DNA of 64,000 nt from Lentzea terrae (GCF_003265345.1 NZ_QFWW01000007.1:394036-458035); one strand, 5' to 3'; positions 34,905-43,414 are shown, numbered from the stretch's first letter. The notes: generated by a model not told the origin, from the sequence alone. Numbers and translations: made by a program.

Positions 34905-35059
34905 GCGAACGCGCGACGCCCTTCTACTGCCCCTACTGCGGCGACGAGGACCTCCGGCCGCAGGAGGAACCCAGCTACGCGTGGCTGTGCACCGGGTGCC
35001 GGCGCGTCTTCAAGGTCCAGTTCGTCGGGCTCAACCTGCCGCAGGAGGTGAAGAAGTGA
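34901..35059 (+). CDS. Small CxxC protein of the sulfur operon
   Basis: The 52-residue protein carries CPYCGDEDL and CTGCRRVF, a two-CxxC zinc-ribbon or iron-sulfur knuckle. GTG 34901 overlaps the sulfite reductase stop, and the stop overlaps the cysH start (GTGA at both ends), so all three are translated together. Similar small genes lie between sir and cysH in streptomycetes. It may act as an electron carrier or assembly aid for sulfite or APS reductase. That role is inferred from position only. Confidence 0.88.
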   Translation: MSERATPFYCPYCGDEDLRPQEEPSYAWLCTGCRRVFKVQFVGLNLPQEVKK

Positions 35060-35751
35060 GCGATCTCAAGGAAGACCTCAAGATCGTCGCGGAAGCAGCC
35101 GCGCAGGAGCTAAAGGACGCCACCGCGATCGAGGCCCTGGAGTGGACGGCGCGGACGTTCGGCGACAGCTACATCGTCGCCTCCAACATGCAGGACGCCG
35201 TGCTGATCGACCTCGCCGCGAAGGTGAAGCCGGACTTCGACGTGCTGTTCCTGCAGACCGGCTACCACTTCCCGGAGACCATCGGCGTGCGGGACGCGGT
35301 CGGGGTCGTCTACCCGGACGTCCGCATCGTGAACGCCGAGGCCGAGCAGTCGGTCGAAGACCAGGAACGCGAGTTCGGCCTGCTGTACCAGTCGGATCCG
35401 GCCAAGTGCTGCAACCTGCGCAAGGTCGTCCCGCTGCGCCGTGAGCTCGCGAAGTACGACGCGTGGGTCACCGGTGTGCGCCGCGTCGACGCGCCGACCC
35501 GCGCGAACACGCCGATCGTGCAGTGGGACGAGCGCAACGGCCTGGTGAAGATCAACCCGATCGCGCCGTGGAGCGACGACGAGTTCAACGCCTACATCCA
35601 GGAGAAGGGCATCCTGGAGAACTTGCTGGTGCAGGAGGGATATCCCTCCATCGGCTGCCTGCCGTGCACGTCGAAGCCGTTGCCGGGGCAGGACGCCCGC
35701 AGCGGCCGGTGGGCCGGCCAGTCGAAGACGGAATGTGGGTTGCACGGATGA
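35056..35751 (+). CDS. cysH: Adenylyl-sulfate (APS) reductase
   Basis: The 231-residue enzyme reduces APS to sulfite using thioredoxin. It has the PP-loop region near residues 38-50 and the two cysteine pairs of the 4Fe-4S form (CC at 118-119; CLPC at 201-204). The catalytic cysteine lies in the C-terminal ECGLH (C227). The cluster cysteines mark it as an APS rather than PAPS reductase, which fits the absence of an APS kinase gene here. It overlaps its neighbours by 4 bases on both sides. Confidence 0.95.
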   Translation: MSDLKEDLKIVAEAAAQELKDATAIEALEWTARTFGDSYIVASNMQDAVLIDLAAKVKPDFDVLFLQTGYHFPETIGVRDAVGVVYPDVRIVNAEAEQSVEDQEREFGLLYQSDPAKCCNLRKVVPLRRELAKYDAWVTGVRRVDAPTRANTPIVQWDERNGLVKINPIAPWSDDEFNAYIQEKGILENLLVQEGYPSIGCLPCTSKPLPGQDARSGRWAGQSKTECGLHG

Positions 35752-36647
35752 CACTCGCTCTGGACACCTTGGGACGCCTCGAATCGGAGGCGATCCACAT
35801 CTTCCGCGAGGTCGCGGGCGAGTTCGACCGGCCGGTGATCCTCTTCTCCGGCGGCAAGGACTCGACGCTGCTGCTGCACCTCGCGATCAAGGCGTTCTAC
35901 CCGGCGCCGGTGCCGTTCCCGCTGCTGCACGTCGACACCGGGCACAACTTCGACGAGGTCATCGAGTTCCGCGACCGCGTTGTCGCGCAGCACGGTCTGC
36001 GCCTGGAGGTCGCGAAGGTCCAGGACTGGATCGACGACGGCCGCCTCGAAGAGCGCCCGGACGGCACGCGCAACCCGTTGCAGACCGTGCCGCTGCTGGA
36101 CTCCATCACGCAGCACAAGTTCGACGCGGTCTTCGGCGGCGGACGCCGGGACGAGGAGCGCGCTCGCGCCAAGGAGCGGATCTTCAGCCTGCGCACGGCG
36201 TTCGGCCAGTGGGACCCGAAGCGCCAGCGGCCCGAGCTGTGGAACCTCTACAACGGCCGGCACCGCCCCGGTGAGCACGTCCGCGTGTTCCCGTTGTCCA
36301 ACTGGACCGAGCTCGACGTGTGGAACTACATCGAGCGCGAGGGCATCGAGCTGCCGGACATCTACTACTCGCACGAGCGCGAGGTGTTCCTGCGCGACGG
36401 CATGTGGCTCGCCGAGGGCCCGTGGGGGACCGCGCGTGAGGGCGAAACGTTGCAGCGCAAGACGGTTCGCTACCGCACGGTCGGCGACGGCTCCTGCACC
36501 GGCGCCGTCGAGTCCGACGCCGCCGACATCCACGCGGTGATCGCCGAGGTCGCCGCGTCCCGACTGACCGAGCGCGGCGCCACGCGTGCCGACGACCGGC
36601 TGTCCGAGGCCGCCATGGAAGACCGCAAGCGGGAGGGTTACTTCTAA
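35748..36647 (+). CDS. cysD: Sulfate adenylyltransferase subunit 2
   Basis: The 299-residue ATP-sulfurylase small subunit makes APS from sulfate and ATP with CysN. The PP-motif ILFSGGKDSTLLLHLA lies near residue 32, followed by HVDTGHNFDEVIEFRD, FGGGRRDEERARAKER, and FPLSNWTELDVWNYIE. ATG 35748 overlaps the cysH stop as ATGA. cysN starts at the base after its TAA. It lacks any APS-kinase fusion. Confidence 0.96.
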   Translation: MTLALDTLGRLESEAIHIFREVAGEFDRPVILFSGGKDSTLLLHLAIKAFYPAPVPFPLLHVDTGHNFDEVIEFRDRVVAQHGLRLEVAKVQDWIDDGRLEERPDGTRNPLQTVPLLDSITQHKFDAVFGGGRRDEERARAKERIFSLRTAFGQWDPKRQRPELWNLYNGRHRPGEHVRVFPLSNWTELDVWNYIEREGIELPDIYYSHEREVFLRDGMWLAEGPWGTAREGETLQRKTVRYRTVGDGSCTGAVESDAADIHAVIAEVAASRLTERGATRADDRLSEAAMEDRKREGYF

Positions 36648-37991
36648 ATGAGCGACCTGTTGAGGTTGGCCACCGCAGGCAGCGTGGACGACGGCAAGTC
36701 CACGCTCGTCGGCAGGCTGCTCTACGACACCAAGTCCGTGCTCGCCGACACGCTCGACGCCGTGCACCGCGCGAGCGCCGACCGCGGTCTCGCGACGCCG
36801 GACCTGTCGCTGCTCGTCGACGGCCTGCGGTCGGAGCGCGAGCAGGGCATCACGATCGACGTGGCGTACCGGTACTTCGCGACGCCCAAGCGATCGTTCG
36901 TGCTCGCGGACACCCCCGGCCACGTCCAGTACACCCGCAACACGGTGACCGGCGCGTCCACGGCGCAGCTCGCGGTCCTGCTGGTCGACGCGCGCAAGGG
37001 CGTCATCGAGCAGACTCGCCGCCACGCCGCGGTTCTCGCGCTCCTCGGTGTTCCGCGCCTTGTGCTGGCGGTCAACAAGATCGACCTCGTGAACTACGAC
37101 GAGGTGACGTTCTCCCGCATCGCGAAGGAGTTCACGGCGCACGCGACCGCTCTCGGCTACACCGAGGACGCCGTGGTCGAGATCCCGGTGTCCGCGCTGG
37201 CCGGCGACAACGTCGTGGAGAAGTCCGCGAACACGCCGTGGTACGAGGGCCCGACCCTGTTGGAGCACCTGGAGAACGTGCCGGTCGAGCCCGACCCGCA
37301 CGACGCGCCGTTCCGCTTCCCGGTGCAGTACGTGATCCGCCCGCGCACCGCCGAGCACCTCGACTACCGCGGCTACGCCGGTCTGGTGGCCGCGGGCACG
37401 GTCAAGCCGGGCGACGAGATCGTCGTGCTGCCGTCGGGTCGCCGCACGACCGTCACGAAGATCGACACAGCGGACGGCGAACTGGCCGAAGCCGCTGCGG
37501 GCCAGTCGGTAACACTGCTGCTGGCCGACGACATCGACATCTCGCGCGGCGACCTGATCGCCTCCGCGGGCAACGCGCCGACCGTCACGGACGACTTCGA
37601 GGCCACGCTGTGCTGGCTCGCGGAGAAGTCGCTGCGGCCCGGCGCCCGAGTTCTCGTCAAGCACGGCACGCGCACCGTGCAGGCGATGGTCACCGAGCTG
37701 CGCGACCGCTTCGACGAGCAGAAGCTGTCCAGTGTGGACAGCCCGGCTTCGTTGGAGCTGAACGAGATCGGCCGAGTGGCTCTGCGCCTGGCAGAGCCCG
37801 TTCCGCTGGACGACTACAGCTTCAGCCGGCGCACCGGGTCCTTCCTGGTGATCGACGTGAGCGACGGCTCCACGCTCGCCGCCGGTCTGGTCGGGGCTCC
37901 GCTGCCGCTGCTTGAGGACGGCGTGGAGAGCTGTACCGGGGGTAGCGCCGCTGCCCCCGACACCCACGCCCTCGTCTCCCCCGGTCCCTGA
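36648..37991 (+). CDS. cysN: Sulfate adenylyltransferase subunit 1 (GTPase)
   Basis: The 447-residue EF-Tu-like GTPase couples GTP hydrolysis to APS formation by CysD. G1 is GSVDDGKSTLVGRLL, G3 DTPGHVQY, G4 NKID, and the switch region EREQGITIDVAYRYF lies near residue 66. Its length ends before any CysC kinase domain, so it is the unfused form. It begins directly after cysD. A Ser/Pro-rich tail of about 20 residues closes the protein. The importer genes follow 14 bases later. Confidence 0.96.
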   Translation: MSDLLRLATAGSVDDGKSTLVGRLLYDTKSVLADTLDAVHRASADRGLATPDLSLLVDGLRSEREQGITIDVAYRYFATPKRSFVLADTPGHVQYTRNTVTGASTAQLAVLLVDARKGVIEQTRRHAAVLALLGVPRLVLAVNKIDLVNYDEVTFSRIAKEFTAHATALGYTEDAVVEIPVSALAGDNVVEKSANTPWYEGPTLLEHLENVPVEPDPHDAPFRFPVQYVIRPRTAEHLDYRGYAGLVAAGTVKPGDEIVVLPSGRRTTVTKIDTADGELAEAAAGQSVTLLLADDIDISRGDLIASAGNAPTVTDDFEATLCWLAEKSLRPGARVLVKHGTRTVQAMVTELRDRFDEQKLSSVDSPASLELNEIGRVALRLAEPVPLDDYSFSRRTGSFLVIDVSDGSTLAAGLVGAPLPLLEDGVESCTGGSAAAPDTHALVSPGP

Positions 37992-38005
37992 AAGGCCAAC
38001 CAGTC

Positions 38006-39055
38006 GTGAACCTCAAGCCCGCCGTTGCCGTCGCACTCATCGCCCTGACAGCACTTTCCGGTTGCAGCCGCGCCGGGTCCAGCGACACTCCCGCCGCCCA
38101 GTCGAAGGGCGCAGCGGCCGAGGTTCGCGTCGGCTACTTCCCGAACGTCACGCACGCCGCCGCGTTGATCGGTGTGGAGAAGGAGCTCTTCAAGAAGGAG
38201 CTCGGCTCCACCAAACTGACGACGCAGACGTTCAACGCCGGCCCTGACGAGGTCAACGCGCTGCTCGGCGAGTCCCTCGACATCGCCTACATCGGCTCGG
38301 GCCCGGCGATCAACGCGTACTCGAAGTCGAAGGGTGAGGCGGTCCGGCTGATCGCGGGCGCGACGTCGGGTGGCGCGCAGCTCGTCACCAAGCCCGAGAT
38401 CAACTCGATCGAGGACCTCAAGGGCAAGACGATCGCGACGCCGCAGCTCGGCAACACCCAGGACGTCTCGCTGAAGAAGTACCTGGCGGAGAAGGGCCTC
38501 ACCGGTCAGGTCACCGTGACGAACGTGGAGAACGCCGCGTCGCTCGACCTGTTCAAGAAGGGCGAGATCGCTGCTACCTGGTCGCCGCAGCCGTGGTCGG
38601 CGCGGATCGTCGCCGAGGCGGGCGGCAAGGTGCTGATCGACGAGAAGACCCTCTGGGAGGGCGGGCAGTTCCCGACCACCGTGATCATCGTGCGGACGAA
38701 GTTCCTGCAGGAGCACCCGGAGACGGTCGAGGCAGTGCTGAAGGGTCACGTCGCGGCGATCGACTGGGCCAAGGCGAACAAGGACGACGCGAAGAAGACC
38801 GTGAACGCGGCGCTGGAGAAGCTCACCTCCAAGAAGCTCGGTGACAAGGTCCTCGACGCCGCGTGGGACAACATCGAGCTCACGACCGACGCGCAGGCCA
38901 AGACCTTCCCGCAGCTCGCGAAGGACGCCGTGACCGCCGGCGTGGCCAAGGAGGCCGCGAACGTCGCCGGGTACGCCGACTTCACGCTGCTGAACAAGGT
39001 CCTGCAGGCGCAGGGCAAGCCGCAGGTCCAAGCAGCGGGCCTGGACAAGAAGTAG
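38006..39055 (+). CDS. Sulfonate/taurine-type ABC transporter substrate-binding lipoprotein
   Basis: The 349-residue lipoprotein has the lipobox LSGCS at about residues 17-21, then a periplasmic-binding fold of the NMT1/SsuA type (VRVGYFPNVTHAAALIGVEKELF, IAYIGSGPAINAYSKSKG, LKGKTIATPQLGNTQDVSL). It would bind an aliphatic sulfonate or similar sulfur source outside the membrane. Sulfate is less likely, since SsuA-type proteins serve organosulfur compounds. GTG 38006 is the first start after cysN. The ligand is inferred from operon context. Confidence 0.88.
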   Translation: MNLKPAVAVALIALTALSGCSRAGSSDTPAAQSKGAAAEVRVGYFPNVTHAAALIGVEKELFKKELGSTKLTTQTFNAGPDEVNALLGESLDIAYIGSGPAINAYSKSKGEAVRLIAGATSGGAQLVTKPEINSIEDLKGKTIATPQLGNTQDVSLKKYLAEKGLTGQVTVTNVENAASLDLFKKGEIAATWSPQPWSARIVAEAGGKVLIDEKTLWEGGQFPTTVIIVRTKFLQEHPETVEAVLKGHVAAIDWAKANKDDAKKTVNAALEKLTSKKLGDKVLDAAWDNIELTTDAQAKTFPQLAKDAVTAGVAKEAANVAGYADFTLLNKVLQAQGKPQVQAAGLDKK

Positions 39056-39087
39056 TTCACGAGACGTTGAGGGGAAGGCACACGACC

Positions 39088-39864
39088 ATGACCGCCACGC
39101 TCGAGACCACTGTTCTGTCCACTGTGGATACCGCTGTCGAACTGGCCGGCGTTCGCAAGGTGTTCGGCCACGGCAACTCGGCCGTGGTGGCGCTCGACGG
39201 GGTCGACCTGAAGGTCAAGCCCGGTGAGTTCGTGTGCCTTCTCGGCGCGTCGGGCTGCGGCAAGAGCACGCTGCTGAACATCGTCGCCGGCCTGGACGGC
39301 GCGACGTCGGGCTCGTTGCAGCTCAACACGTCGCGCCCGGCCGTGATGTTCCAGGAGCCTGCTTTGATGCCGTGGCTCACCGCCGCCCGCAACGTCGAAC
39401 TGGCGCTGCGCTTCGCCGGCGTCGGCCGCCTGGCCCGCAAGCGTCGCGCGCTGGAGCTGCTCGAACTGGTGCGGCTTGGCGACGTCGCGGATAAGCGTCC
39501 GCACGAGCTGTCCGGTGGCATGCGCCAGCGCGTGGCCCTGGCGCGTGCGCTGGCGTCCACCACCGTGTCGGCTGACGGTTCTCCTGCTTTGCTGCTGATG
39601 GACGAGCCGTTCGCCGCGTTGGACGCCATCACGCGTGACGTCCTGCAGAGCGAGCTTCTGCGCGTGTGGGAGACCACGAACACCGCGATCATCTTCGTGA
39701 CGCACGACGTCCGCGAGGCCGTGCGCCTCGGTCAGCGCGTTGTGCTGCTGTCCTCGCGTCCGGGCCGCGTCGTGCGTGAGTGGGACGTCACGGACTCCTC
39801 CAACACTGTTCTCGACGAGATCAACACCCACCTGCGAGAGGTCATCAGTGGGCACGCCGTCTGA
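39088..39864 (+). CDS. ABC transporter ATP-binding protein (SsuB/TauB type)
   Basis: The 258-residue ATPase has Walker A GASGCGKSTLL (near 57), the Q-loop in VMFQEPALMPW, the signature LSGGMRQRVALARAL (near 145), Walker B LLLMDEPFAALD and the H-loop in FVTHDVREA. It powers import with the SsuC-like permease, whose GTG start lies 17 bases inside its 3' end. GGGGAAGG precedes the ATG by about 10 bases. Family relation to SsuB/NrtD-type importers is clear, and the sulfur substrate is inferred. Confidence 0.93.
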   Translation: MTATLETTVLSTVDTAVELAGVRKVFGHGNSAVVALDGVDLKVKPGEFVCLLGASGCGKSTLLNIVAGLDGATSGSLQLNTSRPAVMFQEPALMPWLTAARNVELALRFAGVGRLARKRRALELLELVRLGDVADKRPHELSGGMRQRVALARALASTTVSADGSPALLLMDEPFAALDAITRDVLQSELLRVWETTNTAIIFVTHDVREAVRLGQRVVLLSSRPGRVVREWDVTDSSNTVLDEINTHLREVISGHAV

Positions 39865-40720
39865 CACGATCGACAAGGTCGGCGCCGGCCTCGACGCACT
39901 GGACGTGCCCGTCGAGGCGCACAAGCCGCCTTTGTGGCGCCGTTTCCTGAAGACCGGTGTGCCACCGATCATCGCGTTCGCACTGCTCCTGGGCGTGTGG
40001 CAGGCGCTGTGGGCCTCGGCGATCCTGCCGGAGTTCCAGCTGCCCGCCCCGGTCAACGTGTGGAACGAGCTCGTGCGTTCGATCTCCACCGGCGAGGCCT
40101 TCGGCATCCTGTGGACCTCGTTGCACCGCGCGGTGTTCGGGTTCATCGCCGCTGTGCTGATCGCGACCCCGCTGGGCCTGTTGATCGCCAAGGTCCGCGT
40201 GGTGCGCGCGGCGATCGGGTCGCTGCTGACCGGTCTGCAGTCGCTGCCTTCGGTGGCCTGGGTGCCGGCGGCGATCCTGTGGTTCGGCGTGACGCCGTCC
40301 ACGATCTACTTCGTGGTGCTGATGGGGTCCGTGCCGTCGATCGCCAACGGTCTGGTGGCCGGGATCGACCAGATTCCGCCTTTGCTACCGCGCGTTGGCC
40401 GGGCGTTGGGGGCCGGGCGGCTGGCTTCCGCGCGGCACATCCTGTTGCCTGCTGCTTTGCCGGGGTACTTGGCCGGTCTGAAGCAGGGCTGGGCGTTCTC
40501 GTGGCGCTCGCTGATGGCCGCGGAGATCATCGCGACCTCGCCTCAGCTGGGTGTCGGGCTCGGTCAGTACCTGCACAACGGCTCGTCGTTGAACGACATC
40601 AACATGGTGATCGCGGCGATCTTCCTGATCCTGTTGGTGGGTATCGGGATCGAGCTGATGCTGTTCCGGCCGTTGGAGCGCGCTGTGCTCCGGGCCCGTG
40701 GCTTGACGGGGGCGCTGTGA
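39848..40720 (+). CDS. ABC transporter permease (SsuC/TauC type)
   Basis: The 290-residue permease has about six membrane helices and the EAA loop near residue 178 (LGAGRLASARHILLPAALPGYLAGLKQGWAFSWRSLMAAE), which contacts the ATPase. Start GTG 39848 overlaps the ATPase gene by 17 bases. The hydrophilic N-terminus of about 30 residues precedes the first helix. The stop overlaps the chelatase GTG by 4 bases. With the preceding two genes it forms a complete importer for sulfonate-like compounds. Confidence 0.9.
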   Translation: MGTPSDTIDKVGAGLDALDVPVEAHKPPLWRRFLKTGVPPIIAFALLLGVWQALWASAILPEFQLPAPVNVWNELVRSISTGEAFGILWTSLHRAVFGFIAAVLIATPLGLLIAKVRVVRAAIGSLLTGLQSLPSVAWVPAAILWFGVTPSTIYFVVLMGSVPSIANGLVAGIDQIPPLLPRVGRALGAGRLASARHILLPAALPGYLAGLKQGWAFSWRSLMAAEIIATSPQLGVGLGQYLHNGSSLNDINMVIAAIFLILLVGIGIELMLFRPLERAVLRARGLTGAL

Positions 40721-41412
40721 TCCCGCTTGTCGCTGTCGCACATGGCAGCCGTGATCCTCGTTCGGCGGCTTCGATCCATGCTCTGTTGGACGTGGTGCGG
40801 TCGTTGCGTCCTGAGCTCGACGTTCGCGGCTGCTTCCTCGACCTGTGCGCGCCCAGGTTGAGCGATGTGCTGCGCGGCCCCTCAGTTGTCGTGCCTTTGT
40901 TGCTGGGCAAGGCTTATCACGCACGGGTCGACGTACCGGCCGCCGTTGCCGAGTCACGCGTGCCTGCCGTGGTCAGCGACGTCCTGGGGCCGGATCCACG
41001 ACTGGAGTCGGCGGCTCTGCGGCGGCTTTCCGAGGCGGGGATCGACTTCGATGACCGGTCGCTGGGCGTGGTGCTGGCCGGTGCCGGGTCCTCGCACGCG
41101 CCGGCGAACGAGGCCGTCGCGAAGGTGGCCCGGCGCTGGGCTCGCGAGTCCGGGTGGGCCGGGGTCGAGGCGGCGTTCGCGTCGATCGCGTCGCCCACCG
41201 TGCCCGAGGCGATCGAGCGGTTGCGGATGAGGGGAGCCACGAAGATCGCGGTGGCGTTCTGGTTCCTCGCGCCGGGGTTGTTGCCGGACAAGGTCGCCGC
41301 GCTGGCCGGAGATGCTGTGGTGGCACGGCCGTTGGGTGACGACGTCGAGGTCGCACAGCTCGTGCTGGACCGATACGACGAGGCGTTGGCACGCCAAACG
41401 GTGGCTGCCTGA
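40717..41412 (+). CDS. Sirohydrochlorin chelatase (CbiX/SirB-like)
   Basis: The 231-residue protein starts VIPLVAVAHGSRDPRSA, the CbiX signature with the metal-binding histidine, and has a second half with LGVVLAGAGSSHAPANEA and IAVAFWFLAPGLLPDKV, the typical two-domain chelatase. It would insert Fe2+ into sirohydrochlorin, making the sirohaem needed by the sulfite reductase at the operon head. A cobalt-specific role is possible but context favours iron. GTG overlaps the permease stop by 4 bases, making it the final gene of the operon. Confidence 0.9.
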   Translation: MIPLVAVAHGSRDPRSAASIHALLDVVRSLRPELDVRGCFLDLCAPRLSDVLRGPSVVVPLLLGKAYHARVDVPAAVAESRVPAVVSDVLGPDPRLESAALRRLSEAGIDFDDRSLGVVLAGAGSSHAPANEAVAKVARRWARESGWAGVEAAFASIASPTVPEAIERLRMRGATKIAVAFWFLAPGLLPDKVAALAGDAVVARPLGDDVEVAQLVLDRYDEALARQTVAA

Positions 41413-41477
41413 CCGATTCGCCCCGTCCAGACCCTTCAGCGTGGTACTAACTCCCAAATCAGCACTTGGGGGGCGAC

Positions 41478-41951
41478 GTGTCCGACGACTACCCGCGCAG
41501 CGACAACTCGTCGCACCACGACAGTTTCAGCCCGCGGGACGGCTTCTACGACGGCACGCCCAACGACGCGCATGATCTCTTCCCAGCCCATGGTCTGTCC
41601 CACGACGGCACCGCCGACGACGCTGATGATGTGTTCCACGACTCCGCGATCCCACGGCGCCGGAGCGGGCGACACGGGCGGGCCGGCCTGTCCGGGGCTC
41701 CGGGCTGGGTCAAGGCGTTCGTGTCCCTCGGCTCGCTCCTCGCGGTGGCGGGCATGGCCGTCATCTTCCTCAGCGTGCTGGGCGTGCTGGACACGGCGCC
41801 GCCGATCAGCGGCAGCGCGGGCTTCCCGCCGATGGAGGGGCTGTCCCTGGAGCTGAGTCCGGACGTGAAGCTCGGTTTTGGGCTGTTCGTCGCCGGGTTC
41901 GTGCTGAACGCGATCGGCGCGATCGCCCAGGGCATCTGGTCGCGGCGCTGA
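41478..41951 (+). CDS. Hypothetical membrane protein with disordered N-terminus
   Basis: The 157-residue protein has an Asp/His/Ser-rich N-terminal half (about 1-60) without hydrophobic segments. A basic patch (PRRRSGRHGR) and two membrane helices follow at about 75-100 and 130-150, separated by a short outer loop. No family is recognised. GTG 41478 has GGGGGG 5-10 bases upstream, whereas ATG 41466 lies within that purine tract. It stands alone between the sulfur operon and the DUF3800-like gene, with its own promoter presumed. Confidence 0.72.
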   Translation: MSDDYPRSDNSSHHDSFSPRDGFYDGTPNDAHDLFPAHGLSHDGTADDADDVFHDSAIPRRRSGRHGRAGLSGAPGWVKAFVSLGSLLAVAGMAVIFLSVLGVLDTAPPISGSAGFPPMEGLSLELSPDVKLGFGLFVAGFVLNAIGAIAQGIWSRR

Positions 41952-42012
41952 GCCAGCTCGCCGCCTGATCACCTGAACGAGAACTGTCGGTGTCGCCTGC
42001 GATCCTGTTTGG

Positions 42013-42519
42013 ATGCATATGTTCGTCGACGAGACCGAACGCGGTGGTCACCTGCTGGCCGCGACGCTCGTCGCTCCCGCCGCACTGCACTCGACCCGGT
42101 CGCTGATGCGGAGTCTCCTCCTGCCCGGCGAGCGGCGAGTGCACTTCAAGTCCGAGAAGGACAGCCGCCGCAAGTTCATCGTGTCGCGCCTCGTTGATCG
42201 AACCTTCGAAGTCATCGTGGTTGCCAGCAGTGAGAAGGGCGATTCCGCGCGAGCCGTTCTGCTGGAACGACTGGTGACCGAGGCGATCGACCGGGGAGTC
42301 AGCCGGCTCGTTCTCGACTCCCGTGATCATGCGGGCAACGGCCGCGACCGTGTGGTCCTCGCGCGCACGAAAGCCCGTGACGCGGGCATCGTCTACGAGC
42401 ACATCCAGTCGTCCGCGGAACCCGCGCTCTGGGTGAGCGACGCGGTCGCCTGGTGCATCGGCGCCGGCGGCGACTGGGTACGGCGGGTCAATCCCCTGGT
42501 GACGCGCATCGAGCCCTGA
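42013..42519 (+). CDS. DUF3800-like protein
   Basis: The 168-residue protein begins MHMFVDETERGGHLLA, close to the DUF3800 opening (an aromatic-VDExG/T motif). A basic HFKSEKDSRRKFIVSRL helix follows, then strands FEVIVVASSEKG and RLVLDSRDHAG, and ending WVSDAVAWCIG. DUF3800 has an RNase H-like fold in predictions; it is frequent in mobile and phage contexts and has no settled biochemical role. Assignment rests on pattern, not a search. A candidate structured RNA follows at once. ATG 42019 is an alternative start. Confidence 0.7.
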   Translation: MHMFVDETERGGHLLAATLVAPAALHSTRSLMRSLLLPGERRVHFKSEKDSRRKFIVSRLVDRTFEVIVVASSEKGDSARAVLLERLVTEAIDRGVSRLVLDSRDHAGNGRDRVVLARTKARDAGIVYEHIQSSAEPALWVSDAVAWCIGAGGDWVRRVNPLVTRIEP

Positions 42520-42528
42520 AAAGCGCGA

Positions 42529-42590
42529 AGCCCAGGCAGCAACCGTCCGGAAGCGCACCTGGGCTCACTTCCTCCACCTAGTGGCGGAGG
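42529..42590 (+). ncRNA. Candidate structured RNA downstream of DUF3800-like gene
   Basis: Two stems are seen. AGCCCAGG (42529-42536) pairs with CCTGGGCT (42558-42565) around a 21-base loop. CCTCC (42571-42575) pairs with GGAGG (42586-42590), extended inward by CC/GG and capped by TAGT. The sequence after it (42591-42620) is AT-richer. DUF3800-associated RNA motifs have been described from comparative genomics (the DUF3800-I and later motifs), and this position fits. I cannot confirm membership. A simple terminator is the alternative, but no U-tract follows either stem. Confidence 0.5.
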
Positions 42591-42731
42591 CGATGAACTC
42601 AGCATAGCACATTTGAGCCCAACCGCTGTTGCCCCGCAAAGCCCAGCGAAGGTCCACTTCCGACCACCGCCACAAGATCGAACACACAGCGCCGTTCGGG
42701 CGATGTGAAGTGTGAACTGTTGACGTGAAAC

Positions 42732-42745
42732 CTACTCATGAGTAG
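42732..42745. promoter_or_regulatory. Perfect 14-bp palindrome upstream of a secreted-protein gene
   Basis: CTACTCATGAGTAG is fully self-complementary, lies about 57 bases before the ATG at 42803 and is AT-richer than its surroundings. A TTGACG box ends just before it at about 42724. The geometry fits a TetR- or MarR-type operator in the core promoter. The regulator is not identified. From 42591 to 42730 no other feature is recognised. Confidence 0.5.
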
Positions 42746-42802
42746 TCAGGTGATTGCGCCGCGTGCTGGAAATGTCCCTCGTCCACTCATCGGGGAGAGG
42801 TC

Positions 42803-43414
42803 ATGAAGCTAGCCGGAATCCTGCTACTGGTACCGATGCTGATGTTCTCAGCCACCACCCACGCGTCAGCCGCACCGCAGACCGTCACCTACAAGCTCCG
42901 GGCGAGCGCCGCCGGGCAGTCGTCGGACTTCACGCTCGACCAGGGCGTCGACGCATCGGCACCCGCGAGTGTCGCCCCCAACGGCGCCGTCAAGGTCACC
43001 ATCGACCCCGCGCCCAACAAGATCCCCGCCGAGGCCGGTGGCCGGCAGGTGCGGGAGATCAAGGGGCTGGCGCTCAAGCTGCCGGTGCCGGGCAACTCGA
43101 AGTTCCAGTCCGCGTCGCTGTCGGGCGGTGCCGGGCTGGGTGGCACGCCGACGGTTGCCTTGCAGGGCAACGACGTTGTGCTGAGCGTGCCCGGTCCGAT
43201 CAAGGGTGGTGCGGACTTCGAGCTGCCGACCGTCACGATCAACCTGCAGGCCGGCGGCACCGGCACGATCACCACGAAGCTGGGCGGCACCAGCTACGAC
43301 GCGCCCGGCCTCACCTTCACCGCCGTGGTCACGGTCATCGGGTTCCCGGTCAACGCGGCCGCGAAGGGCTACCCGGACCCCAACCCCGTCCTGACGACCA
43401 CCACGATCGGCTGA
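42803..43414 (+). CDS. Secreted beta-rich protein of unknown function
   Basis: The 203-residue protein has a signal peptide (about 1-23, cleavage near ASA-AP), then a mature domain of repeated beta strands with the conserved-looking segments VAPNGAVKVTIDPAPNKIP, EIKGLALKLPVPGNSKF, PTVALQGNDVVLSVPGPI and PGLTFTAVVTV. Similar proteins occur in mycobacteria and Pseudonocardiales, where they often carry misleading names such as cyclase. No catalytic motif is visible. GGGGAGAGG gives a strong ribosome site. A 14-bp palindrome at 42732-42745 may regulate it. Confidence 0.82.
   Translation: MKLAGILLLVPMLMFSATTHASAAPQTVTYKLRASAAGQSSDFTLDQGVDASAPASVAPNGAVKVTIDPAPNKIPAEAGGRQVREIKGLALKLPVPGNSKFQSASLSGGAGLGGTPTVALQGNDVVLSVPGPIKGGADFELPTVTINLQAGGTGTITTKLGGTSYDAPGLTFTAVVTVIGFPVNAAAKGYPDPNPVLTTTTIG

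Noticed and set aside
35635-35650. Perfect palindrome GGAGGGATATCCCTCC within cysH
   Set aside because: It encodes conserved APS reductase residues (QEGYPSIGC) with normal codon use and lacks the AT-rich core. Chance symmetry is the simpler explanation.
35592-37967. A 791-codon open frame antisense to cysH-cysD-cysN, and other long antisense frames such as 58-1041, 17833-19431 and 29412-31373
   Set aside because: They are mirror frames of strongly coding, high-GC3 genes. Their translations are Arg/Ala/Val/His-rich without any domain, while the opposite strand encodes recognised proteins over the same span.
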